Positions 1-5,882 of a DNA stretch of 8,804 nucleotides are shown piece by piece. Within the stretch, counting starts at the first letter, position 1; the number at the start of each line of letters is the position of its first letter. The translations under genes and the position numbers were made by a program. Source of the stretch: Candidatus Acidiferrales bacterium (GTDB taxonomy: Bacteria > Acidobacteriota > Terriglobia > Acidiferrales > UBA7541); NCBI GenBank assembly GCA_030044295.1, contig JASHWB010000153.1, forward strand, positions 1 through 8,804. The letters run 5' to 3'. The notes below the pieces were generated by a model. It saw only the letters and a program-made list of their open reading frames with translations. It had not been told where the DNA came from and searched no databases.

Positions 1-179
1 GGCGCGATCCCGCGCAGGTGGCCGGTGGCGACAGCGGAGAGCGCGGGACCGGCAGGGCCGTGGACGTCGACGACACGGCGGCCAGCGAGATAGCGCTTCA
101 GCGTCCGCGTGGTTTCTTCCTCAATTTGGGCCCATGCAGCATCGGAAACGGGAGCCAGCTCGCGATGCAGGTTATTCAC
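1..179 (-). CDS. Family 1 encapsulin shell protein, N-terminal 59 codons (partial, runs off the left edge)
   Basis: This is the start of an encapsulin (linocin M18-like, HK97-fold) shell protein, which in characterised family 1 systems self-assembles into an icosahedral compartment around a cargo enzyme. Reading leftward from a GTG at 179, the frame is open to the edge. It begins (M)NNLHRELAPVSDAAW, continues with a Glu/Thr/Arg-rich helix (QIEEETTRTLKRYLAGR) and then RRVVDVHGPAG and LSAVATGHL. These match the conserved family N-terminus: the amphipathic helix, the RxVVDVxGP motif and the following AVxTG strand. The start is supported by an AAAGGAG Shine-Dalgarno nine bases upstream and by an 8 nt overlap with the end of the DyP gene, whose product carries an encapsulin cargo tag. 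One small oddity is Pro where many relatives have Trp after the VDVxGPxG motif. The rest of the shell protein lies outside the window, so completeness cannot be judged. Identity rests on motif recognition and gene context. Confidence 0.9.
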   Translation of the reverse strand, partial: MNNLHRELAPVSDAAWAQIEEETTRTLKRYLAGRRVVDVHGPAGPALSAVATGHLRGIA

Positions 180-1275
180 GAGAAATTTCTCCTTTCAGGG
201 AACCGATGCCGAGTGAACCATCTTTCGGCGGCGCGCTACTAGTTTTAGCAGGAAGCGAATCTGCCGCCAACGCCTGCGCGTTCGAGGAGGCGGACGCAGG
301 CTGGTCAGGAGCGACACTATCAAGGAAAGTGGCCGTCGGCACGAAAAACAGATTTCCAGTGACCGCGGTGCTGAAATCGAGGATGCGGTCATAATTGCCT
401 GGAGGCCGGCCGACAAACATATTCTGAAGCATCTGCTCGATGGTGCGAGGCGAACGGCTGTAGCCGATGAAATAGGTACCGAACTCCGCGTGACCGGGCC
501 GGCCGAAGGGCATGTTGTCGCGGACGATTTTGATCTCTTTGCCGTTCTCTTCGATGGTGGTGAGCGCGTTATGCGCGGAGGCAGGCTTGACGGAATCGTC
601 GAGTTCGATATCGGAGAGCTTCGTGCGACCAATGATTTTTTCCTGGGCTTCGACTGGCAGCTGGTTCCAGGCGCTCAGATCGTGAAGATACTTTTGGACG
701 ATGACGTAACTGCTGCCCGCGAACGGCGGGTCCTCGTCGCCGATAAAGACGGCGTCCGCCTCCGCGCTGCCGGCGGGATTTTCGGTGCCGTCCACAAAAC
801 CGAGGAGGTCACGGTTATCAACGTATCGGAAGCCGTGGACTTCGTCGGCTGTGGAGACAGCGCCCGCGAGGCGCGCCATGATCTGAGCGGCGAGTTCAAA
901 GCACAAATCCATGCGCCTAGCCCGGATGTGGAAGAGCAGATCGCCAGGCGTGGACACGGCGTGGCGACGGCCGGAACGAATCTCTTGGAAGGGATGCAAC
1001 TCCGCGGGACGCGGCAAGCCGAAGAGGCGGTCCCATGCGCCGGAACCGATGCCCATGATGCAGGAGAGCCCTGCTTCAATGTCGCGAAAGCCGACGGAGC
1101 GCACCAGAGCGGATAAATCGGCGCAAAGAGAAAGAATGGTGGAGCGATGCTCGTCAGAAGAGTTGATGGTAAGGACGAGAAAAATGGCGGCGCGCGTGAG
1201 CGGCAAGGATACCGGCTGTGAAGTGATGGCGCCAGCGGCAGCCGAAGGCTCAGCGCCGGTTGAACCGGATGTCAT
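172..1275 (-). CDS. DyP-type heme peroxidase, encapsulin cargo
   Basis: This is a dye-decolorizing peroxidase: a heme enzyme that uses hydrogen peroxide to oxidise substrates, here probably packaged inside an encapsulin shell. From the ATG at 1275 it is 367 residues. The family core begins near residue 23 (LPLTRAAIFLVLTI), followed by CIMGIGSGAWDRLFG and RPAELHPF. The GxxDG signature is GFVDGTENP at about 159-167, with catalytic Asp162. The likely proximal heme ligand is His235 (SAHNALTTIEENG), and the distal Arg is probably Arg252 in IVRDNMPFG. The fold ends near FFVPTATFLDSV, followed by a Pro/Ala/Ser linker of about 30 residues and the tag DGSLGIGSLKG. In-frame starts exist at 1383 (GTG) and 1362 (ATG), but the extra residues lack family similarity, so 1275 is preferred; its ribosome site is weak. 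No signal peptide is seen, consistent with a cytosolic cargo. The last 8 nt overlap the encapsulin start. Confidence 0.95.
   Translation of the reverse strand: MTSGSTGAEPSAAAGAITSQPVSLPLTRAAIFLVLTINSSDEHRSTILSLCADLSALVRSVGFRDIEAGLSCIMGIGSGAWDRLFGLPRPAELHPFQEIRSGRRHAVSTPGDLLFHIRARRMDLCFELAAQIMARLAGAVSTADEVHGFRYVDNRDLLGFVDGTENPAGSAEADAVFIGDEDPPFAGSSYVIVQKYLHDLSAWNQLPVEAQEKIIGRTKLSDIELDDSVKPASAHNALTTIEENGKEIKIVRDNMPFGRPGHAEFGTYFIGYSRSPRTIEQMLQNMFVGRPPGNYDRILDFSTAVTGNLFFVPTATFLDSVAPDQPASASSNAQALAADSLPAKTSSAPPKDGSLGIGSLKGEISRE
189..195 (-). promoter_or_regulatory. Shine-Dalgarno of the encapsulin gene, inside the DyP reading frame
   Basis: On the minus strand the sequence reads AAAGGAG, followed by nine bases and then GTG. 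This is the best ribosome-binding site of the leftward genes and fixes the encapsulin start. The same bases are DyP codons for Lys-Gly-Glu at the end of the cargo-loading peptide, so the site is constrained by two functions. It suggests that encapsulin translation is coupled to, or boosted relative to, DyP translation. Confidence 0.75.
190..222 (-). other. Encapsulin cargo-loading peptide at the DyP C-terminus
   Basis: These codons encode DGSLGIGSLKG, followed by only five more residues (EISRE) and the stop. The LGIGSLKG core is the canonical targeting peptide of encapsulin cargo proteins, which docks in a hydrophobic pocket on the inner face of the shell. A flexible linker (about 223-321, rich in Ala, Ser and Pro) joins it to the peroxidase fold, as expected for a tethered cargo. 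The encapsulin gene directly downstream supports the assignment. Confidence 0.93.
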
Positions 1276-1395
1276 CGTTATCTTCTTATCGTGTTGCCGC
1301 CAGAATCCGCCTTTGCGGACTCCGCCTGTGGCGAGTGAATCAGCGGTTCGACAGCTTACCATCGGGTTCGGAGGGTCGTCCACGGGCGATCTTCG
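1276..1395 (-). other. 120 bp leader upstream of the DyP gene
   Basis: This is the largest gap in the leftward gene run and the most plausible place for a promoter driving DyP-encapsulin. On the coding strand it holds three GGCGG repeats about 13 bases apart (roughly 1299-1328), with a quasi-palindromic GGCGGAGTCCGC. I see no convincing -35/-10 pair and no strong terminator for the upstream gene. Read in the DyP frame it is open back to 1383, but the translation does not look like part of the peroxidase. Confidence 0.35.
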
Positions 1396-2625
1396 TTATT
1401 CGAGGGGGAAGATTTTGAGGACGCGTTTGCCAGGTTCGGTGACGGCGAGGGAATAGCCGTCGGGAGAGATTTGGAAGGCGTGGTATTCCAGGTCGTGGAG
1501 AGCGGGCACGAATCTGCCGTCTTCCAGGCCCACCCAGACGAGGTCGTTCGACTCTTCCTGCTTCCCGCGCTTCAGCAGGATGCGCTCTTCGTCGTGATCG
1601 AATTGAAAAAATCCCAGGCCGGCGTTGACGCGCAGCGGCTTCGATGGATCGTTGACGCTGACGACTTCGATGGTGTCGCCATCCTCGAAAAATCCCACTT
1701 TCTCGCCAGAGGGTGAAACGGTCAGCGAACTTTGATAGTGATCGAGCGGGCTGAGAGGAGTGACGGTCTGCTTGAGCAGATCGAGTTCGACGAGGTAAAG
1801 ACCGCCCTGTACGGTTATGTCTTCGCCGATGGCGAAGGCGCGGCTACGAGCCGCGTCCCAAGCGACGGCCTGAAACGAGTGGCCTTCGAAGAGTTTGGTT
1901 GTGGCGCCGTCGGAAGGCCGGACGCTCATGATCTGGCTACCGTTCATGTAAACGACGGTTTGGCCGTCGGCGAGCCAGGCGGAGTTCGTGGCACTGTCGA
2001 TAAATTGGGACTTGGCGCCGGAGACCTGAATCAGGCTGCCACCCGCATCGAACAGGGCCACGGCATTGCCGCCGGGCGCGGCCTTGGGCGGCGGCGCGTA
2101 GTCGTCGTCATCCTGGTTATCCTCATCGGAATCGTCGCGCTTCTTGGATTTTTTGTGCTCGTGTTTTTCCTCGATCTCCTGCTCAAGCATCGACGGAATG
2201 GGCTGGAGCGTGAGGTTGACGGCGATGCGCTTTCCGTCCGGAGACCAGGAAAACGAGCGAACGGTGTAGCCCATAACGGGGGGCGCGGGAATCAACTTGT
2301 CTGACTCGACGATGCGATTGATTTTGCCGTTGGCGGTGGCGACGAAAATGTCGTCGCGTTCGAGGATATATTTCTTGATGAATTTTAGGTGCGGGACGGA
2401 ATAGACGATATCGTTTTGCGGCGAGATGGCGAAGGCGCTGCAATCCTGATCGATAACGGCCTTGGGGACGTTCTGCGCGCGAACCGCCGGCACCAGCAGT
2501 ATCGCGGCGACCGCCGAAAGCATCGCACCACGATGCAGCAGGCGCGCGCGGTCGTTGCGAAGGGGAAAGCGCGCGAGCCGGCCGGCCAGCGCGGGCGCAT
2601 GAGAATGCGAAGCGTCAGCGGTCAT
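1396..2625 (-). CDS. Exported TolB/WD40-like beta-propeller protein with a charged insert
   Basis: I do not recognise a specific family member; this is a secreted protein with propeller-like (PD40/TolB-type) repeats and unknown function. The ATG at 2625 gives 409 residues. After a long basic N-terminal region comes a hydrophobic stretch, AMLSAVAAILLVPAVRA, near residues 34-50. It looks like a Sec signal peptide cleaved after Ala50; no lipobox Cys is seen. Repeat-like blade motifs include FAISPQNDIVYSV, FSWSPDGKRIAV, AWLADGQTVVYM, LTVSPSGEKVGFF and FQISPDGYSLAV. Residues about 148-180 form a strongly charged insert (Glu/His/Lys, then Asp-rich with DDDD, then PPP) that interrupts the repeats. 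The start overlaps the 3' end of rarA by 11 nt, which argues for translational coupling and this start. A Met at 2523 would give an unusually short signal sequence. The protein may bind a partner or metal in the cell envelope, but that is only a guess. Confidence 0.8.
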   Translation of the reverse strand: MTADASHSHAPALAGRLARFPLRNDRARLLHRGAMLSAVAAILLVPAVRAQNVPKAVIDQDCSAFAISPQNDIVYSVPHLKFIKKYILERDDIFVATANGKINRIVESDKLIPAPPVMGYTVRSFSWSPDGKRIAVNLTLQPIPSMLEQEIEEKHEHKKSKKRDDSDEDNQDDDDYAPPPKAAPGGNAVALFDAGGSLIQVSGAKSQFIDSATNSAWLADGQTVVYMNGSQIMSVRPSDGATTKLFEGHSFQAVAWDAARSRAFAIGEDITVQGGLYLVELDLLKQTVTPLSPLDHYQSSLTVSPSGEKVGFFEDGDTIEVVSVNDPSKPLRVNAGLGFFQFDHDEERILLKRGKQEESNDLVWVGLEDGRFVPALHDLEYHAFQISPDGYSLAVTEPGKRVLKIFPLE

Positions 2626-3982
2626 TGTCTTCGTTACGGTTGCGGGCCTGGGCGGGCTTTTTCTGGATTCGGCGGATTTCTTCCAGGCGCTGGCGGATGC
2701 GAGACTCAAAACCCTGGTCGGTAGGACGGTAGTAAGTTCGGCCAACGAGGCTTTCGGGCAGGCAGGTCATGTCCGTTACTTTTTCTTCCGCATCGTGCGC
2801 GTATTGGTAGCCTTTGCCGTAACCGACGTGGCGCATCAGCCCGGTCACAGCATTTCTAAGATGCAGGGGAACGGGCTCCGCGATGGTTCGCTGCAAATCT
2901 TCGTGCACCGCTCCGTATCCAGTGTAAAGGGCATTGGATTTTGGCGCGAGGGCGAGATAAACGACAGCCTCCGCGAGGGCCAAATGACCCTCCGGCGGAC
3001 CAATGAACTCGAAGGCTTCCTTTGCGGCGATCGTAAGAGCCAAGGCGCCCGGTTCGGCGAGGCCGATATCCTCGCTGGCCATGCGAACCATCCGGCGAGC
3101 GAGATAGAGCGGATCTTCGCCGGATTCGATCATGCGGGCGAGCCAGTACAGCGCGGCGTCCGGATCGGAATTGCGGACGGATTTGTGCAGCGCGGAGATG
3201 AGATTGAAATGCTCCTCGCCGGCTTTGTCGTAGGGCAGGAGCTTTTTCTGCAGCACGTCCTGGAGGCGCTCTTCGGAAAGGACGCGGTGGCCGGCGGAGT
3301 CGGGCGGCGTGCCGAGGACAAGCGCTTCGAGCGTGTTGTAGGCGGAGCGGGCGTCGCCATTGGCTAGAACGGCGATGCGATCGAGGATTGCGGGGCTCGC
3401 GTCAACCTGTTCGTTTCCAAGGCCACGCGCCGGATCGGCGAGGGCTTTCTGCAGAAGCCCAACGATTTGTTCCGTGGCGAGCGGGCGCAGGACGTATACC
3501 TTCATGCGCGAAAGCAGCGGCGCGTTCACTTCGAAGGAGGGATTCTCCGTGGTGGCGCCGATCAGGAGAATGTTCCCGGCTTCGACGTAAGGCAAGAAGG
3601 CGTCTTGCTGGGCGCGATTGAAGCGGTGGACTTCGTCGACGAAGACGATGGTGCGGCGCCCGTAGCGGTGAGCGCCTTCGGCTTTGGCCATCGTTTCCTT
3701 GATTTCCTTGATTCCCGAGAGCACGGCGCTGAAGGGCACAAAATCGGACTTGGTTCGCTTGGCGATGATGCGGGCGAGGGTAGTCTTGCCGCAGCCGGGA
3801 GGTCCCCAGAAGAGCATGGAGCCGAGTTCGTCGCGCTCGATCTGCACGCGCAGCGGCTTGCCGGAGCCGAGCAGCTCTTCCTGGCCGGCGAACTCGTCGA
3901 GCGTTTGAGGGCGCATGCGGTCGGCCAGCGGGCGTCCGCCGGAGGGTTCGTCTTGGGGCTCGATGGCGTGAAAGAGGTTCAT
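2615..3982 (-). CDS. rarA: Replication-associated recombination protein A (RarA/MgsA-type AAA+ ATPase)
   Basis: RarA is a homotetrameric AAA+ ATPase related to clamp-loader subunits. It acts at stalled or gapped replication forks and interacts with SSB and recombination proteins. The 455-residue product opens with the family hallmark PLADRMRPQTLDEFAGQEELLG (about 18-39), a segment shared with RuvB and DnaX relatives. Walker A is GPPGCGKTT (60-68), Walker B is IVFVDEVHRFN (112-122), sensor 1 is GATTENPSF (142-150), and the arginine-finger region is LLSRM (156-160). The C-terminal tetramerisation domain carries the typical MIESGEDPLYLARRMVRMAS segment, LALAPKSNALYTGY and GRTYYRPTDQGFE. Length and motifs are those of an intact enzyme. 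The ATG at 3982 lies 33 nt after the methyltransferase stop, and the 3' end overlaps the next gene by 11 nt, so it is probably co-transcribed with both. No strong Shine-Dalgarno precedes the start. Confidence 0.97.
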   Translation of the reverse strand: MNLFHAIEPQDEPSGGRPLADRMRPQTLDEFAGQEELLGSGKPLRVQIERDELGSMLFWGPPGCGKTTLARIIAKRTKSDFVPFSAVLSGIKEIKETMAKAEGAHRYGRRTIVFVDEVHRFNRAQQDAFLPYVEAGNILLIGATTENPSFEVNAPLLSRMKVYVLRPLATEQIVGLLQKALADPARGLGNEQVDASPAILDRIAVLANGDARSAYNTLEALVLGTPPDSAGHRVLSEERLQDVLQKKLLPYDKAGEEHFNLISALHKSVRNSDPDAALYWLARMIESGEDPLYLARRMVRMASEDIGLAEPGALALTIAAKEAFEFIGPPEGHLALAEAVVYLALAPKSNALYTGYGAVHEDLQRTIAEPVPLHLRNAVTGLMRHVGYGKGYQYAHDAEEKVTDMTCLPESLVGRTYYRPTDQGFESRIRQRLEEIRRIQKKPAQARNRNEDNDR

Positions 3983-4015
3983 GTACGTTCCATGTGTTCC
4001 GGGGCGCGAACGGCC

Positions 4016-4879
4016 TCAGGCCGAAACGTGCGCCTCCAAACGTCGCTGCCTGGCCGCCTCATAGAGAACGATGGACGCAGCGACGGCGGCGTTCAGCGAT
4101 TCCACATGGGAGCGAATGGGAATCGTGATCACGGCGTCCGCCGCGTGTTTTACTTCATCCGGGAGGCCAGCGCCTTCGTTGCCGATGAAAATCGCGGCGG
4201 GCTCGCGGAGGTCCGCTTCGAGCGAGAGGTCAAACCGGGCGGCTGCATCGGTTGATGCGGCGCTGGTAGCGTAAATCTTCACGCCAGCGATGCGCAATTG
4301 CACGAGCAAGACGGGAATTGCCATGCCTCTCAAGACCGGCAAGCGAAGCGCCGCGCCCGCGGAGGCGCGCAGGGCTTTCGGGGACCATGGGTCGGCGGTG
4401 CCGCGCGTGGAGATGACTCCGGTTGCGCCAAATGCTTCGGCGGAGCGCAGAATCGTGCCCACATTGCCGGGATCTTGAATTTCGGCGAGCACGATGGCGA
4501 GCGGCGAAGATTCTCGAATATCGCCGGGGCCTCGCAGAACGTCTTCTAGATTCCAGACGCGCTGGCGAAAGAGTGCGGCGATGCCTTGCGGCGTTTCGGT
4601 TCCAGCGACGCTTTGAAAGAGTTTATCCGTGGTGCGCAGGATGTGCGATCGGGAGATTCCGGCGTCGGTTTCGGCGGCCGCGCGGAGGATCACCTCGGCT
4701 CCACGTTCAGCGGATTCGCCTACGAGCAAGGCCTCGGCCTCAAGGCCGGAACGCAGGGCGTCTTCGATCAGCTTGGGTCCTTCGACGCCGATGGGGTCGT
4801 TCGCTTTCGGGCCGGAGCCGCGCAGGGTGGACCGAAAGGCCTTCAGCCATTTGTTATCGCGACTGGTGATGACGTTCAT
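4016..4879 (-). CDS. TrmH/SpoU-family RNA 2'-O-methyltransferase
   Basis: This SPOUT-class enzyme transfers a methyl group from S-adenosylmethionine to a ribose 2'-OH in rRNA or tRNA; the exact target cannot be read from sequence. The 287-residue product has the usual N-terminal substrate-binding domain starting ITSRDNKWLKAFRSTLRG, with VEGPKLIEDAL at 32-42. The C-terminal knotted catalytic domain carries motif 1 (LAEIQDPGNVGTILRSAEAF, 131-150, with the conserved Asn139 and Arg145), motif 2 (IFIGNEGAGLP, 230-240) and motif 3 (IPIRSHVESLNAAVAAS, 253-269). The N-terminus at the ATG at 4879 matches the normal family start. It is the first gene of a leftward run and is divergent from tsaC. The layout resembles RlmB-like or unassigned TrmH paralogues (TsnR/YsgA type), so no gene symbol is given. 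Confidence 0.93.
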   Translation of the reverse strand: MNVITSRDNKWLKAFRSTLRGSGPKANDPIGVEGPKLIEDALRSGLEAEALLVGESAERGAEVILRAAAETDAGISRSHILRTTDKLFQSVAGTETPQGIAALFRQRVWNLEDVLRGPGDIRESSPLAIVLAEIQDPGNVGTILRSAEAFGATGVISTRGTADPWSPKALRASAGAALRLPVLRGMAIPVLLVQLRIAGVKIYATSAASTDAAARFDLSLEADLREPAAIFIGNEGAGLPDEVKHAADAVITIPIRSHVESLNAAVAASIVLYEAARQRRLEAHVSA

Positions 4880-5116
4880 CGGAGGCGAAGCGGGTCGCTC
4901 GGGGCGAATCGCTTCCGCAAGGCTATCAAACGGCGAAGTTTGCGTAAACCGCGGGGCAGGGAACGAAAGCGCGAGAGGCGCACCGGAGAAGGCGCTGCGG
5001 CTGAGGTGGTGCTGGGTCAGTTTGAATTTTGGCGGCTCGCGTCACGATCGAAAAACTCGAACTGAGCCACTAGGTGTGTAGCACGAGTATTGCTCCGGCG
5101 TTGAAGGTATGGTACT
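4880..5116. other. Divergent intergenic region between the RNA methyltransferase and tsaC
   Basis: This 237 bp gap must hold the promoters for both divergent transcripts. The left half of the plus strand reads as an Arg/Lys-rich open frame without a recognisable protein. On the minus strand a weak candidate pair is TTTACG and TAGCCT with 17 bp between them (about 4919-4947), facing the methyltransferase. On the plus side no convincing -35/-10 pair was found. No tRNA, riboswitch or repeat is recognised. Confidence 0.4.
5104..5107 (+). promoter_or_regulatory. AAGG Shine-Dalgarno supporting a TTG start for tsaC
   Basis: AAGG sits nine bases before the TTG at 5117. The only nearby ATG (5109) is in a different frame, which soon closes, and an in-frame stop (TGA at 5102-5104) lies just upstream. 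The TTG is therefore the earliest usable start. The next in-frame TTG is at 5159. Confidence 0.45.
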
Positions 5117-5794
5117 TTGCGCAAGAACGCGGCTGAGTCCGCCGCCGCGAACGAACATTTGCCTGTCGAAGTCCTCAAGATCTCGCCCGACGCGCCGGAG
5201 CGTCACTTAATCGACTACGCGGCCACGTTTATCAGGCGGGGCCGGGTGGTCGCGATTCCCACCGACACATTTTATGGGCTTTCCGTCGACCCGTTTAATC
5301 TGATGGCTGTGGAGCGCGTGTTTCGCGTGAAGGGGCGGCCGGAATCGCAGGCGCTGCCGATCCTGGTCAACTCGGTCGAGCAGGCCGTGACGCTGATTCG
5401 CGACGTGCCCGATCCGTTTCTTACGCTGGCGCACAAGTTCTGGCCGGGCGCGCTGACGTTGATTGTTGAAGCGACGCACCGGCTGCCGCTGAAAGTGACG
5501 GGAAACACGGGGCGCGTGGCGCTGCGCTGGCCGCGGTCCAATATCGCGACGGCGCTGATTGAATCCGCGGAAAGCCCGATCACCGGCACGAGCGCGAATC
5601 TTTCGGGGCATCCTTCGTGCAGCAGCGCCCAGCAGATTGTGGCGCAACTGAACGACCGGCTGCCGCTGATTCTTGATAGCGGGGATACGGGCGGGACATT
5701 GGCATCAACCATCGTGCGCATCGAAGGCGATGCGTGGAGCGTGGCGCGCGAAGGCGCGATTCCGAACGAAGAGATCGAGCGCGCTTTGAAGTAA
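5117..5794 (+). CDS. L-threonylcarbamoyladenylate synthase (TsaC/Sua5/YrdC family)
   Basis: The enzyme condenses threonine, bicarbonate and ATP into threonylcarbamoyl-AMP, the donor for the t6A modification at position 37 of ANN-decoding tRNAs. The 225-residue product is essentially one YrdC domain. Visible motifs are VAIPTDTFYGLS (45-56), VFRVKGRPESQALPILV (68-84, with the conserved Lys72 and Arg74), HKFWPGALTLIV (106-117), GRVALRWP (132-139), TGTSANLSG (156-164), STIVRI (197-202) and REGAI (211-215). It lacks the extra C-terminal Sua5 domain, so it is the short TsaC-like form. It is alone on the plus strand, divergent from the methyltransferase and convergent with anmK. The start is a TTG because no in-frame ATG exists before the conserved region. 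The function is confident; the exact start is less so. Confidence 0.95.
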   Translation: MRKNAAESAAANEHLPVEVLKISPDAPERHLIDYAATFIRRGRVVAIPTDTFYGLSVDPFNLMAVERVFRVKGRPESQALPILVNSVEQAVTLIRDVPDPFLTLAHKFWPGALTLIVEATHRLPLKVTGNTGRVALRWPRSNIATALIESAESPITGTSANLSGHPSCSSAQQIVAQLNDRLPLILDSGDTGGTLASTIVRIEGDAWSVAREGAIPNEEIERALK

Positions 5795-5814
5795 GCGCAC
5801 AGCCTACCGTTTTT
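5781..5814 (+). terminator. Weak hairpin with a downstream T run at the end of tsaC
   Basis: GCGCTT (5781-5786) pairs with AAGCGC (5793-5798) around a six-base loop, and the stem spans the tsaC stop codon. A run of five T lies at 5810-5814, about 11 bases after the stem. That distance is too long for a canonical intrinsic terminator, so this is only a candidate for ending tsaC transcription. Confidence 0.25.
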
Positions 5815-5848
5815 GCTCTTCAACTACATCTCAATTCAACTCGGCAGG

Positions 5849-5882
5849 GCAGGCGTGTAGTCGCGTACTCACTCACGCCTGC
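5849..5882. repeat. 9-bp inverted repeat at the 3' end of anmK
   Basis: GCAGGCGTG (5849-5857) is the exact reverse complement of CACGCCTGC (5874-5882). The 16-base spacer itself contains a short AGT/ACT pairing. The repeat covers the anmK stop codon and its last few codons. There is no T run on either side, so it is a stem-loop at the convergent junction, perhaps protecting mRNA 3' ends, and not a clear terminator. Confidence 0.5.

Noticed and set aside
1276..1383. Possible 36-residue N-terminal extension of DyP from a GTG at 1383 or an ATG at 1362
   Set aside because: The added residues do not resemble a signal peptide or any DyP N-terminus, and the ATG at 1275 gives a normal family length. 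The upstream open frame is probably chance.
3467..4255. Long plus-strand open frame opposite rarA and the methyltransferase
   Set aside because: It is the antisense shadow of two genes with complete motif sets; long opposite-strand frames are expected in GC-rich DNA.
4586..5065. Arg/Lys-rich plus-strand open frame running from inside the methyltransferase into the divergent gap
   Set aside because: Most of it is antisense to a well-supported gene. The basic part in the gap resembles no ribosomal or DNA-binding protein, and no ribosome site was found.
4880..5116. Search for a tRNA, riboswitch or small RNA in the divergent gap
   Set aside because: No cloverleaf, known riboswitch core or strong terminator could be traced; only short chance pairings were seen.
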